From assembly GCA_028386065.3 (NCBI GenBank), contig JAKUCV010004788.1, positions 44,399-108,398 on the forward strand: 64,000 nucleotides of DNA, in the 5' to 3' direction. This stretch comes from Turnera subulata (lineage: Eukaryota; Streptophyta; Magnoliopsida; Malpighiales; Passifloraceae). A program made the position numbers and the translations under genes. A model generated the notes under the pieces. The model had not been told where the DNA came from, did not search any database, and saw nothing but the letters and a program-made list of their open reading frames with translations. Shown here one piece after another: positions 8,096 to 20,929 of the stretch (positions within the stretch are counted from its first letter, which is position 1; each line of letters starts with the position of its first letter).

Positions 8096-10700
8096 CTATT
8101 CCTTGTCGTCCCCAAGTACACCTAATGATCGACATGCGTCTAGGTATGTTGGATATACAACACCGTCAATTGGTAGGATATCTTGGAATGATGTGCATCC
8201 TCGAACAACACCAAGTAACATTCGTAGGTAATACTTCTCACCTCTTGCTGGGTGGATGTAATACATCCTTCCAATTGTTTTCCCCAATTTGCATCTTCTC
8301 CATTCAAGTTTTTGTCTGTCCCAAACCCAATGTTCTGCAAATTCAGTGTATGTTAGCAATCTGACTTCTTCGTTCTGTAAAATTGTTTGCATCCACTCTG
8401 TCATCATAGTTCTTGAAACGCGTGGTAGTGTTATGACCTCTGATATGTCTGAGTCATCTCTAAAAATACTGTTTGCTCTTCTTTGAGGTGGAGGCTTAGC
8501 CTTTCAACAGCAGGTTCTCGATAATTTATATCATATTGGAAGATGCTCCAGCATGCACCGGTTGCTGTTAGACACCTTCAATATAGTTCATTAAATAATT
8601 ATTGATTAAATTACTGTATACTTCAAGACCATATCAAATAGTGTTAGTTGCTTTTTTGCTCTACGATACCTGCACTCTAAAAATGTCATGATTTCACCGT
8701 TCACTGCATTTGGTTCACTCGATATTTATGTAGTGGTAGTGCTGCATTGCTCTACTATGACTTTTGCTCTATCTAGTCCTTTATGTATGTACTTGAACAA
8801 ATATTTTATGCTCCTTGCATGATTGCATATCTTGACATTTATTTGCGTTTGGAACTTCACAATGAGATCTCTGTTGTAGGGGATTACAAATTGGTTATCC
8901 ATTTCAATGCCATCACGGATAATGTAGGTCATGCATTTATGCCTTCGATACACTAGGACGCCCTGTTCGTCAACAGTTGTTTCTTCATTATATCTTTTCG
9001 GGAAATGTTTAGTACACTGTTGGTTGTACATACACGGTGATCGAGGATTTAATGCTCAACATGGCCCATGTATCATAAAATTCTATACTGCTTGGTATCC
9101 TAGTTCATCCTCTTCCCTGTCTGGTATTTCTGCTGAAATCATTTGATCAATTTTTGATCGACTGGGATTCTTATCGTTATGTTGTAGGAATAACAATATG
9201 TGTACATGTGGTAATCCTCTCTGCTAAAAGTCAATAGTATATAGTATTATTGTGGCAAAACAATTATAAGAGTTAGATTCTGCTACAAATAATGTTCTTC
9301 GGAACAAAGTATATATTAGATAATGATACATGACTTACTTGCAATGCATTTGTCGAAGTGGTTTTTCTTCTTCAAATCTTGTATGAGCTCACAAAGCTTT
9401 ATATGAAAGACACGGACCACTACATTCGGGTGTTGATGTTTAGTGTTTAGTTGCAATCTTTCTGACATCATGCTTATTTCTGGCCACTTGGGATTGCATG
9501 TAAATATGATGAAAAGGTCTAGAAATCCAGCCCACCTACATATTGCCACTATATCTTGGTATTTTTGCACTTTATACTGCGGGCTTCCTGTATGTGAGGA
9601 TGGTAGGATAGTTCTCTTTCCAAGAAGTGCAGCATCTGTGTCTCCATGGGAAATTGCTTTATGCAAACCTCTGTATTGTTCTCCTCGTAACTTTGTTTGG
9701 TTGAATTTTGTGTATCCTATTCGTTGTTCCTCAACACATGTTTCTGCATCAACTACATACTGATCTTTTAACTTTTCACTGAGTTGAATTGTTTGCGCTT
9801 CATTTTCTCTCATCTGTATTCTGAAAGCATAATATTCTCGCATCGTCATGGTGTTTTGTTTCCTGCTGATTGTTTCATTGTCATCCCTATGTTTGATGCC
9901 CAATCTGTATCCATCTTCTCCATATGGAAATAATATAGGATACTGCATAGACATGAAGCTTGGTTGCAATTCCGTTATATGCTTCAATCCTTTCTATCTA
10001 TGCTCTACGATAATATCTCGGTGCACGGCATTTTCATCCAGGTCTCCAACAATTAGCATTGTAATTTCAGAGATTGTTGGTGTATTGTACTGTCTGCCAT
10101 CATTTTCTCTATTGCTTACAATTCTCAACCGGAATTTGCTGGCATTATTCTCTTCATATCTTTCTCGGGCAACTCTGAATGATTGTACTAAAACAATATG
10201 TTCATCTAGCATACTCTTTAACTCTTCAAGAATTTTATTGTCCAGACATGTTTCTCTTTGTTCTGTAGTCATGATCTGTGATCTATTTTGAATTTCATTT
10301 TCTGTGTCGTGGACATATAATTGAGCAAAACGGGGTTGTTGTCTTAGTATTGGTAGCAAAGATCCAATTAGGTGGTGATTTTGTCCATTTAAGAGGGAAA
10401 TGTATGGTGCTCGTCTACTGTTGATTCCCCGGTCAATTACACCACCCATTGATGTTAGTGCAAATGTGGAATTGTACGCTCTAATGTTTGTCCGAAAATG
10501 CAATGCTTCTGGATTTTTTGTAGTTAGTAATCGTTTCAATAACGATAGGGGTTCCTTTATATACGGTACTTGCACTTTGCCATTCATACAACATACTGAA
10601 AATTATGGGTTTCGGGGCTTCTTCCCTTGGCAGTTTCTTTCTTCATACCACATGATTGCCTTGCAGTGACTACATGAGTACGTGGGAGGTCTTATGTTGT
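8096..10700 (-). pseudogene. Helitron RepHel, N-terminal and Rep (HUH) part
   Basis: Minus-strand Helitron replicase relic. From N to C: CSHCKAIMWYEER zinc-like motif (10680-10640); the conserved N-terminal block with FALTSMGG and IGSLLPILRQ (10587-9994); Helitron_like_N domain (9987-9316) with KRTILPSSHTGSPQY and FIIFTCNPKWPE; the HUH motif GLPHVHILLFL (HVH at 9200-9208); the Y2 nicking motif YLFKYIHKG (about 8790); and the inter-domain block GRMYYIHPARGEKYYLRMLL (8407-8096). A TAG stop lies just before the HUH block and there are frameshifts elsewhere. All catalytic landmarks are recognisable, so this was an autonomous element before decay. Confidence 0.9.
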
Positions 10701-11817
10701 AAATCTCTTCCCCTGTTGGTTGGATCAAATTTGTTAGGCAGTAGTTTTTCTGGTTTTGTAATGGTCTTACAAATTATTTTCAATCTAACTTATTGAAGAT
10801 AGAGTTCAAACCTTGTATTATATTTGTCTTTTCTTCTCTTTTATGTCTCTTGCTCGGATGGTGCCTACCGTCTGCATTATAGGTACCAATTTGTTATTAA
10901 TCATAGCTTCAGTAATTTATTTTGTTAGCTAAATAAGTATTATGATAGTTGATGTATGTACATTTTGCTTACCTTGAAATCTTCATTTTTGAAGTGAAAC
11001 TGATGCATTTGAAGTTGTAATACAAAATCTATTTTCCATTGCTCCTAAAATGGGCCGGTTAATTGTGAATAATTTCATAAAGTTGTATTGTTAATATATT
11101 GGGAGTTTGGTGAATTTTGTCTTTTATGGAAGTATACATACCTATTTGTTTGTTCCTCATTTCATATAGTTTGGTCTTTCGCATAGCTCTATTTGGACGG
11201 AATATATCGCCTATTTCAAACACATACATCAATGGTGAAAGTCCATTTGCAAACAAATATATTCTCAATGTATGTTGAAAGATTCATAAATACATCACCT
11301 CTATTTGTCAACATTGTTGTGTTTCTACTTGTATTCCCTAACATTGTTGTCGCATTATTTTGTCCTGTTAGTATGCAAAAACTGAGTGATTGTCTTAATT
11401 CATTAATATATTAAAAATTCAGTTTGTCATTCGGAATGGAATTGTTAGGTTACCTACCTAACAAAACTCTTTATTTTTTCCTTAAAATCTCTTTTCGTGT
11501 AGCTCTTTTTCTTTTATGCAATTCTTTTCCTGCACCTTTTATGATAAAGCCAATATATTGTATGTTTAGATAGGTTGTAAAAGTGATCTAAAGCAAATCT
11601 TGTAAAAGTATGATGTGAGAGTTAATATACCTTGTTCATTTTGAAGTCGGGGAACTCCAAAAAATAATTCATCAATGTTTTGGAGATTTTTTTCTTCAAA
11701 TGTTTGCGGTATTGTAAGATTCATTACTATGCTCTATAGTCCTATAAAGAGATGAATAGAAGAATTTTTTTTTTAACATATTGTTGACAAAAAGGGAGAA
11801 ATGAAGTAAAGAAATGG
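10701..11817. other. Helitron interior upstream of Rep; no gene recognised
   Basis: AT-rich sequence with only short frames on either strand. It lies between RepHel and the MITE and probably holds introns or leader of the Helitron genes. No TC...CTRR Helitron terminus could be placed. Confidence 0.4.
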
Positions 11818-11826
11818 GTTTTAAAA

Positions 11827-12037
11827 GGATTGAGATCCTCTCCTGTAAAGTTATGTCCTGTTGGTTGAATCGTGGCCATGATTTTCAAAATCATTGGTGA
11901 AAATTTATTTTTACCTTATTTAATTTTTTTAATTTTTCTTACCTTACATATTTTAGGACCATTGATTAAACAAATCAAGGGTATTTATTTAACAGGATCT
12001 CTCCTGTTGAATACTGTACAGGAGAGAATCCAAATCC
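11827..12037. mobile_element. 211-bp MITE with 9-bp target duplication (MULE type)
   Basis: The left end begins GGATTGAGATCCTCTCCTGT. The right end, reverse complemented, begins GGATTTGGATTCTCTCCTGT. The inverted similarity continues for roughly 35 bp. Both sides are flanked by the exact 9-mer GTTTTAAAA (11818-11826 and 12038-12046). A 9-bp duplication with inverted ends is typical of Mutator-like elements. No coding capacity. Confidence 0.7.
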
Positions 12038-12561
12038 GTTTTAAAAACGAACGACATTGATATTGTTTTCCAAAAATCCATAATAGATATGTATGTGTTG
12101 AGGTTGTTTGGGCCTCCAATTATAAAAACATGTAGCGGGTTAAAATCCCATCATGCACTGGACTGGTTAGGTTTGGCTATATCTGTGGATCTATCTACAA
12201 ACAGCTTGTATACCCAAAACCTAAGACCATTCTTTATTTCCCCTTTTCTTTCTTTCCTCCCCCAAAACGCTAAGTCAGTGTTTCTTTTTTCCCCTTTTTC
12301 CTTCCTCCCCTGAAAAATTTTTGCTTTCCAAGCGGATTTCCTCCCTCTCTTCTTTGATCTCGTCTTTTCCCCTAAATCCCTGATTCAATTTGGTTTAACT
12401 CGGTGTGCCGAGCATTATTTTGGTGTCAGTCATCACCATCATCACCAGCCACCACCATCATCATCATCGCAATCTACCCGTTAACCAAACTTATTTTCCT
12501 CTTTTTTTATACCAAAAAAATTTCGTTAATCACTAATTACTATCTCTCCCTGAGATCTTCT

Positions 12562-12687
12562 ATGGCCTCGCAGCAATACGTCGCCGTCTTCGACCATGAT
12601 CTCGATGGTGTCGTCGCTGTCGGATCTTCCCAGGACGACGACGAAGACCTCCACGAAATCGCCGGACGCCGCACCATTTTAATTTGA
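12562..12687 (+). CDS. Possible captured first exon (42 codons) with leader
   Basis: ATG at 12562 follows a CT-rich, leader-like stretch (12230-12560). It encodes MASQQYVAVFDHDLDGVV and an acidic stretch (QDDDEDLHEI) up to a stop. It has GC-rich codons unlike the surroundings and is followed about 90 bp later by a synaptotagmin-like exon. I do not recognise its family. It may be the first exon of a different gene joined by the Helitron, or a degraded exon of the same gene. Confidence 0.35.
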   Translation: MASQQYVAVFDHDLDGVVAVGSSQDDDEDLHEIAGRRTILI

Positions 12688-12775
12688 TGATGTGTACTTT
12701 TGGTGTTTTAAAGGGAGCTGATTTTTAGTTTGGATGAATTGGTAATTCTGTTTCTCTTTATTATTATTGTTATAG

Positions 12776-13256
12776 GCGATTTCCAAGAACAGAACGTTAC
12801 AACTCCTATCCTTAAAGAGCAGATTCCAAAATACAAAATCGATTCAGTGGAATTCGATACTCTTACCTTGGGTTCGCTGCCTCCAAATCGAAGGTGAGAC
12901 TGAAACTTACTTTTGTGTACTAGAAATTAGCTTGTTGAACTGTATGAAAGGCATTTCATAGTATTGTTAGTCTAGAATGGCTTAAATGCTTCTTAGAATT
13001 ATGTGTAATCTAGTGTTTTTTTTGTAATGAGGGGACCATCAATAAAATGGGCCGCAAATCCAAATGTCAATTTTGCTGTTGGCTTAAATGCTTTTCTGAA
13101 TTATGTGTACTCCAGTCATTTTTAGTGTTGTCATGAATGAAGGTTATATCACTGAAGAGAAGGAGTGGATTATGGACCGATCAATAAAATGGGTTGCAAA
13201 TCCTAATTTCACTGTTTCTGTTACAGCATTTGGGTTGAAAACAATTCAAGCTTAAT
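12776..13256 (+). pseudogene. Plant synaptotagmin (SMP domain) gene fragment
   Basis: The exon at 12776-12893 lies between an acceptor (TTATAG) and a donor (AAG/GTGAG). It encodes KEQIPKYKIDSVEFDTLTLG then SLPP, matching the SMP lipid-binding domain of plant synaptotagmins/E-Syts. A second exon near 13136-13256 encodes TEEKEWIMDRSIKWVANPNF and continues with VTAFGLK. It has one base missing early and ends in a stop. Part of that exon (SIKWAANPN) also occurs at 13034-13075 within a roughly 110-bp tandem duplication. The rest of the protein (C2 domains, membrane anchor) is absent. Lying between the two Helitron gene blocks, it is probably a host-gene fragment picked up by the Helitron. Confidence 0.7.
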
Positions 13257-13259
13257 TAC

Positions 13260-14755
13260 CTTATTTTCTCAAGCTCTGTGTAAGACTCCATAATGTTTAA
13301 TTTGATTTGATTTGATGTTGGTGTTGTCTAATCTATTTTTGATTCTCAGGTAAGGACAACTGTAAGTAGTTCTCGGTGAAGGGATTGGTGTTTGTGAAGA
13401 GATTTCTATTGAAGATTTTATTCAAAACGATTACGGAGGTTGTTCGTTATTATAGCACTATTGGGGACTAACAATGAGGATTATAGTTTTTGGAGCAAGA
13501 AAATAATCGATGTTATTAAAAATTGAAGCCAGGTTAGAGCACTATATTATACTGTTATAGTTCATAGTATTGAAACAACGTATTGATAATAAAAAAAACT
13601 AAGCCAATATATTGACGTCAATTGGAAGCCTACCTCAAATGTTGATCCACTATTCTGTGTTTTGTGTTGAATTTTTATGATCTAATTGCCTGTCTTGTTT
13701 TCTTTCATCATGATTCCACAAAGGTGCACCCGCTTTTTATAGTAGCAAGTTACTTTTACTTTTGATTTACAGGTGACCTTTGGTTTTCTATCTACTGTTT
13801 GTTAAGCGGTTCATGACACTTTCTGCAATTATTGTTGTCTTAACTGGTTAATGATCAAATATTGCTGCTTATGTAACACTTTACTATCATATTGAACAGG
13901 TTTTGCTGTTCTGCATTAACTTTGCGGATGCCAATCGCTTTCTTTTTATTTATTTTTATCTTCGATTGAATTAAATTTTGTTCTTTATTGATTGTTAATC
14001 GTATGTGTAATGTGACATTGGGGACTCATGACTTTTCCAACAATTATTTGTGAGTTAATTGGAACTTGATGAAATATAGATGCTTGTTTCCCATTCAGAT
14101 AATAAATTATTTGATTTACAGTCGTATTAAATAGGTTTTGCTAATTAGATCACTTTAGCAATGGTCCATTCCATTCTTCCCTTGTTGGTATTGACTATCT
14201 ACGTTTAAATGTGTCTTAGTTTTCATAGTATTAGAATCAATTTGTGTATATAAGTGTTTTACACTTTCTTGGTGTCGGTTTTTAGTGTTTGCACTATTAT
14301 GCTATACAATAATCTTGTCCATACTCAACCTTGCATTCAATCACTCATTCATTAAATATAGTTGCTTCCTTTCGGTTATTCTATAATGAACACATCCCTT
14401 AGCAAGAATTCCAGTATGTTCTTTCCTACTTGATTGAACAGGATTAAGATTGTCCGCAATGCCATGTAACCAATATCAGCAAATGAACATATCAATAAAT
14501 GAACAAAATCATGTATTGGCAATAGAGTCTCTTTATTGATCATTCTATAAGTTCATTTCATAACATTTCGCAATTTGAAAACTCTATAGCTGTGGAACAT
14601 CTTATACAGGTAATGTAGTCTTCATTATGTCCATCACCGTCATCCCAAGAGGTGTGATCCCTGACTACATTATGTTGACATAACCTTCCTAACCTCAAGC
14701 TTGGCAATGGTTTGTTGTCAATCATTTCTTGGAGTAGGTTTCTGCATTTTCTTGC
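13260..14755. other. AT-rich spacer, no gene recognised
   Basis: No open frame longer than about 60 codons and no domain that I recognise. It may contain introns of the captured fragment upstream. Confidence 0.4.
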
Positions 14756-14758
14756 TAA

Positions 14759-15336
14759 TCATTTTCCATTAACACCTAGTTGGTAAAGATTAAACAAAAT
14801 CTGGAAACCATTTCTGTCTCGAATAATTAACATTGCAATTGTATAGACGTAATGTCTGCAATAGAAATAGGAAGTGGTTGAGGAAGAATACTTTAGGAGC
14901 CTTAGTCTAATTTTTTTATTATTTTCATTGAAGAAGAAGTGAACTCCCAAAAGTAAGTTTTCAGGTTGCCAACTAAGATCACTGAGCTTGTATAACAAAT
15001 TGACACCATGCTGATTTGACATTAATCTTGGCACTCTTCTGCATAAAGCTTCTATTTCTAGTGTTTCCAAAACTTCTTCTTCAAAGCATAATTTAGCAAA
15101 CTTCTTACAATTGATGCAAAATAGGCACATTGGAATTGTTAGAATTAATTGGGGTAAAAAATACCAGTTTGTTGGAAAATGCATTTGTATGTAAGAATTG
15201 TAATACTTTGTATAGCATAAAATTTTTTTGAACCGTACCTTTGCCTTATCACACCAAAACTCTTGTCGCATCCAGCAACTGCAAGACAAATAATTTGCAG
15301 TATGATCACCTCCGGTAGCCTATCAAAATGATTCAC
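14759..15336 (-). pseudogene. F-box-like protein fragment
   Basis: The minus strand starts MNHFDRLPEVIILQIICLAV, an F-box-like LPxxVIxxI helix, then shifts frame near 15240. It continues with Cys-rich and hydrophobic sequence including LLYKLSDLSWQPENLLLGVHF. The layout resembles small plant F-box proteins with a degenerate C-terminal region, but similarity is weak and no second domain is recognised. It lacks a full-length frame. A chance open frame in part of it cannot be excluded. Confidence 0.3.
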
Positions 15337-15339
15337 TTT

Positions 15340-16220
15340 GGAGCTACTATCCCCATCCTCAGAAAAACATTCTACTTTTCTTTGGGAGCGAGGTTTGGAT
15401 TTGAGAATTCATAGAAAGAGTTGGAGAAAGAGCTTCAATAGTTTGCAAGAAGAATGGCAGTTACTTTCTGAAATTTATAGTAGTGAGCTACACAATCATT
15501 TACATTGTCTATTTATACAATTTCAAACAGTTTTTGCCCCTCATCTTCTTCTTTTGCATATTATATTCGTCGATTATGATTGTATTGTAACTGTCGAAAT
15601 ATTAACGGTGAAATACTTGTTGTAAATTTTAATGCAAAGTATATTATCTGGCGTTACACACGGGTTATGAAAATCATTCTGTCACATAAAATGTATTAAA
15701 CTGTACTGTTTTCATTAACATCATAAGACCTAAACCCTAAAAGCCGTAATATCTCATAATCAGAACTCTAAATATGTGCTTTGTTCATGTTTTAACATTT
15801 ATCATTGCATACCATTCAATAAGAGAAAAGGGAAATCACTTTCTGTGAGTTTCTTGTTTTTATGAAAAAATGAATCCTTTTTTTTCCAAGCACAGATTTT
15901 GCTTGGGTTTTACACTTATTGGGCAAAAAATCTGTTGTTGACTCGCTCTATTAAGTGTAGTTTGAGAGGATGATAGATGGAAGCTCCCTTCTTCAGTAAT
16001 CTCTTCTACACTAAATGGTAAATGCACACAACATGGATGCCATGCACACCTTCAAGGGTTTTAGTAGGACTCATTGTAGTTTGCTGGCTATCACTCACTA
16101 AGAGTTTTTCCAACATCATTTTTGCTAAGTATGTTAACCTTCATTCCTGCATTTTTTGTGTTATTTTCTCTACTGTTCAACAATGTTGGGACTACATGTT
16201 TCTACATTGTTGCATACACT
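15340..16220. other. Spacer, no gene recognised
   Basis: AT-rich; only frames shorter than 100 codons without recognisable domains. Confidence 0.4.
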
Positions 16221-16225
16221 AAGGA

Positions 16226-17000
16226 ACAGTTGGAAACTAGTGTTTCCTCTTATGCTATTGGTGCAATTCCAATGCTAGAGGGCCATCCTATCACCTACAT
16301 CAGTAAGAAGCAGAAGGTCAGTATCCAAGTCAACATTCTTGGATAGCAAGGCTGATGAGATTTGACTATGAAGTTCAGTATAAAAGTGGTAAAGAAAATA
16401 TAGCTACTGTTTGTTTATCTATCTTTCTTGCAATGCAGTTGTTCACTCTTCCTTTTCTATTTCTGCATATTTGTTTGACCAAATTAAGGCCAGCTGTTTG
16501 CATGATGATCATGTTGCTACTATCATTAAGGATGTCCTATCTGACCCTGCATCACATCCTAAATATCCAGGATTCACTAAGAATCGGAACCGCATTTCTG
16601 TTTTTTCCTGCATGCTTTTATTTGCTGTGAAAAAATCGGAGCATTATTTGCTGGGAAGGCATTTTATTATCCGATCGGATCACAGGAGCGTATAATATCT
16701 TCCAAAGCAGAAGGTCAGTATCCCTAGTCAACATTCTTGGATAGCAAAGCTGATGAGATTTGACTATGAAGTTCAGTATAAAAGTGGTAAAGAAAATATA
16801 ACAATAGTTTGTTTATCTCTCTTTCTTGCAATGCAATTGTTCACTCTTCCTTTGTCTTCTACTGCTGCATATTTGCTTGACCAAATTAAAGCCAGTTGTT
16901 TACATGATGATCATGTTGCTACTATCATTAAGGATGTCCTATCTGACCCAACATCATATCCTAAATATCTAGAATTCACTAAGAATCGGAACAGAGTTTC
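16226..17000 (+). pseudogene. Ty3/gypsy RNase H/integrase fragments, tandemly duplicated
   Basis: Near 16250-16310 IGAIPMLEGHPITYISKK matches gypsy RNase H. At 16355 and again at 16753 (398 bp apart) MRFDYEVQYKSGKEN matches the RNase H end. It is followed in both copies by DQIKASCLHDDHVATIIKD, like the linker before the integrase zinc finger. The second unit also has LLGRHFIIRSDHRS (16645-16690). Units are joined out of order with stops and no LTRs. This is a rearranged retrotransposon scrap. Confidence 0.7.
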
Positions 17001-17560
17001 TGTTTTTTCTGCATGCTGTTCCTTCCTGTGTTTGTGCTTCACCATCACTTTTTTGATACATAAAGCCTGCATTGCCACTACCTCTAGCATCATTTTCATC
17101 ATCAAGCATTCTGTGTTCAGATGTTTTTTTCTCACCCTATCACAACATAGTTCACAAAGAGGTTAGTTACAGTCCCTGTTAATAGCACAAATTGATTGCA
17201 ATTAACGCATGCCACATACCTCCATTTCTTCTGAAAGAAATATTTTAGAAACAGCAAGATATTGCCATCCATATTTCCTGTTGTAGCTTGTCACTTAAAT
17301 TTGGAAAATCATATCCCTTTTTACTATTTCTTGGATCTGGGATGGCAATTCATCAAATTTACCATAGGTGCGGCCCAACAATTACGTTGCCGGAATTTTT
17401 ACCAAATGTTCCACCTCTCTATCAAATAAGGTCAGTGTCAATTCCCTTGTATGATCTGAAACCATAATCTCCACCATGTACCTAGAATCAAACCAAAATC
17501 GGTAATAGGCATCTGATTATACCACAATTTCATTTAATTGTCTCATTGTAATTTAAACTA

Positions 17561-19167
17561 TCAACCTGGGAGCACTAACCTAATTGTTGGGATCCTCCAT
17601 TTGGATGTGCACGAAGAGCAAATCTTGAAAGGATCTTCCCGGTCTATTTTCTTCCAACAAATTGGGCAAGCAAAATAACACCGTCCATAACGGTTGTGTA
17701 CCTCTGTTATTTTGCCAAGCAAGGTAACTCTGATCTCTTTTTCTTCTTCTTCATTGTATTCTGCACTTTCCATTTCCAAGATTTCTAAAATAGTCTTCCG
17801 GTTGTCTAACATTTGTTCCTCGGTAAAAACACGCTGGGAACTGTGTATTTATGTCAAGCATATGGTATCTTCTTCTGGGAAACTAACTCAGTACAACAGG
17901 GCATAATGTTAATACATTATTAGTATAAACAATAGATAACTCAACTGAGGGATTTACCTTTCCATTAACTTATGTGCCTCAGGTATATCAGGGCTCAAGT
18001 ACACTTTGGTAGCCTGCGTGGAAGATAGGGTATTCGCATCTGCAATTCATAGGTAAGACAGAATTGTATACAAAATTAGGATATTAAAACAGATTTGTAT
18101 ACATAGTTAGAATAACAAAACAACACATTTTTTTGTAATTAGGATATTTTTTAACTTACGTAAGAATATCTTGCTTAGCAATGAAGTCATTTCCACCACC
18201 ACAAGTCGCCTAGAAGTTTGTACCAGAATGTCAGAAATCATGTCTGCTTGTTTTCCCTATAAGGTGACTTCAAGCTTCTGCCCCTAACAAACAACATGCT
18301 TAACATTATGAATGTATGCCAAAATATTAAGCTCAGAATTCAGTTTGCAATTCAACGAACTTACTCTGTCAAGGTAACCACAATGGTCCGTTTTTTAATT
18401 TCACTTCTATTTGTCTGGATTGTTTCAGGAAGTCCAATAGAAATAAGCAGCCCAATGATGTCTACAAAAAAAATTTCACAAACAATTCAATGGTAATAAT
18501 TGTCAAATGCAAATAGCTGGCCAATTCTTTGTGCAAAATTTTCAACAATTTAGTATTACCAGATAGGAAAGTAGTGCTGTTACATTTGTCGAAAATCGTT
18601 CCTGCATCAACAAATTGGAACATATGTATAAGAATACGTTCTATGTTACAATGTATACTTTCAACTTTGATAAAACCCAAGAATTGCAGTTTTATTTCAT
18701 TTGAAACAGGTCTGTATTGGCTAGTTTCCATTAGGACTCGGAAATCGCTAATACAGTATGCCATGCCTTCTTCCAATTTGGTACGAAATCGTTCCACTTG
18801 CATCTTCTGCGATATAACATGCATCATGTTTCCCTATAACAACAAAAAATCATATATGAAACAAATAGTCTAAAATCAAATAGATAGAATGTTCACGAAC
18901 ATGTTACTATTATACTTGTTCTTCTCCGCGGATTACATCCAAGCTAATTACTTGATCTTGGACTTTGGAATTCACTGATTCCCAGAGTCTAATAATTCTG
19001 ACCTCGATTTTCCATGATTCCTTTGCAGGGGAGAGCTCGCTAAGTAAACTGATGGCCATTGTTTCTCTGCAAACAAATGGAAAATCATCAGAATGTTGCG
19101 AACACCTAATAGGTAACATACTGGGGTTCCTATTTGAATCATCCATTCTTGTCCAGAAACAGAACAA
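17561..19167 (-). pseudogene. RPA70-like gene (Helitron-associated), exons of OB folds and zinc ribbon
   Basis: First exon 19167-18910 encodes LLSELSPAKESWKIEVRIIR and LWESVNSK, the start of the plant DUF223/RPA OB fold. It ends at a possible donor (CAA/GTATAA). The next exon (about 18835-18540, after TTATAG) encodes QKMQVERFRTKLEEG and the SNEIKLQFLGF region of the same fold. A later exon, 17812-17561, has EVHNRYGRCYFACPICWKK and CSSC, the RPA1 C-terminal four-Cys zinc ribbon. Same strand as RepHel. Plant Helitrons often carry an RPA-like gene, a single-stranded-DNA-binding partner for rolling-circle copying, so this is probably the second gene of the Helitron at 6381-10700. Several coding parts are missing or shifted. 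Confidence 0.7.
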
Positions 19168-19169
19168 CT

Positions 19170-20380
19170 AATAGATGAGAGATTGGAATTGAATTTATAT
19201 GTCTAGAAAGCTTTTGCCTTGCTCATTTTATGACTGCTCAAACTCTAGAATAATACTGCATAAATCACATCTAAGGATGATGGTGGAAGCATTCAAGGTA
19301 GAGGAAGGAGGCCAAAGGGAGAGGTTCCACGCCATTAGAAAGGGGTGAGGCAACGAAAAACTCTGCTATTGGTGTTTACGTAGATTCATAAATTTTGAAT
19401 CAGTCGATCCAAACATGTTTAGGATTGAAGGATAATTAATCGAGTGTTAAGCATGGTGTTTTTTTTATTTTATTGATGAATGTGTTTCTCATGGTCCATT
19501 TTAGATTATAGTAAACTTAAGAAGAAGTACCTTTCTAGACTATAGGAAATTTGGAGAGAATACTTTTTCTTGCAATTGAATTCATATGTCCAGAATGTTT
19601 TTTGCTCAATTCTGTGTTGCAATAGTCTTTAAACCTGAGATGTTTGATTTCATCTGTGACTTCTGCCCTATTGAGAATTGGACAGGGATGTAAAAACAAA
19701 AAACAGTAGTGCAACAATATACCTCAAATATTCCCGGGTTTGATGTCTTTAATCCAGCAACAGCCACAAAAACCTAAATCACTAAGAACAAACCCCCAAA
19801 AACAAAAAGGTCAGTTTTCTGCTTCAAAGCCTCTTTCATTTTTACAGAAGCATGGTTGGAACACTTACTCACCTAGCTTGTTTGTGTGCCTTTCAGGTAT
19901 ATTTTGTTCATCTGCTACCATTATATAGTAGCACTAAAGGCACTTATGACGCAAAACGAAGGCTGGAAAAACACATGAGAAGACACCATGCATTGAATTA
20001 TTTCCCACTACAGTCTTCATTTATATTTCTCAAATGTATTCAATGATGTTCAGGTTCATATTGTAAGAAAAATGTTATCTTCAGTTTCATACTATTTTTC
20101 ACAGGAGTTTCTATTTTACATATTTATGTGCTATTAAACATCTTCAATTCCTTTAGCAAAGCCCCAGATGCCACTTAAATGTATTCAATGATCAGTTTCG
20201 TATTGTTAAAAACGTCTTGAATTTCCATTTCTATTTTGCATATTTATATGCTATTAAGCCTCTTCAATTACTTTAGCAAAGCCAATCATCAGATATTGGA
20301 TATCAAGAGACTTAAAACTCTTAATGACATTAGTTTGTAACTCTAATTCATTCCCCTTACACCACCAAGCCCTAGCCTTA
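19170..20380. other. Spacer, no gene recognised
   Basis: Short frames only (for example 19740-20046) without recognisable domains. Confidence 0.4.
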
Positions 20381-20460
20381 AATTAGAGACCTAATTCTGG
20401 TGATGCCACATGGCAGCACCACAGTTGCCACTTATCATCACTAGATTTAGGTCTCTAAGT
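20381..20460. repeat. Short hairpin element (about 80 bp)
   Basis: AGAGACCTAATTCTGGTGATG at the left is matched by the reverse complement AGAGACCTAAATCTAGTGATG at the right, with about 34 bp between. It could be a tiny MITE or the end of a larger palindromic repeat. No clear target duplication. Confidence 0.5.
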
Positions 20461-20929
20461 TAATATATAATATAGATAAGTGACAAGTCATTCCTTCTTC
20501 ACTTCCTCCTATCTCCTTTAGCAACATTTTATTTCTTTCAAGGGCTTGGTCCACACATGTAAGTTATTCTTGATTTCATAAATTTTGTGTTTGGCCACGT
20601 TGATGTTATTTTCTTTTTACTTTGGCTGTGATTTAAGAAGTGGATCATGTATTATTTCTAGCTATCTATTTATTTTTTATCTAATGGACAAATCTGCTAC
20701 AATGACTATTTGGTAGTAGACGTTCTTTGCAGTATAAACTTTTAATTCACATGTAGACAGATCAAGGTGGTTTTGGTTTTTTTGTACATAATTTTGTTAA
20801 TATTTTTGAGTTTATGGGATTATTTTTTTATAATGTAGAGAAGAATATGGATGGTATATGGATGCCTCAAATAGCACACAAACAGTTCTTCTTCCAGTAA
20901 CTCACTAGATGACAATCTTCCTGATTTAT

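Noticed and set aside
6381..19167. A single Helitron with defined ends over this span
   Set aside because: Gene order and strand fit, but no 5' TC or 3' CTRR hairpin end could be located, so only the genes are annotated.
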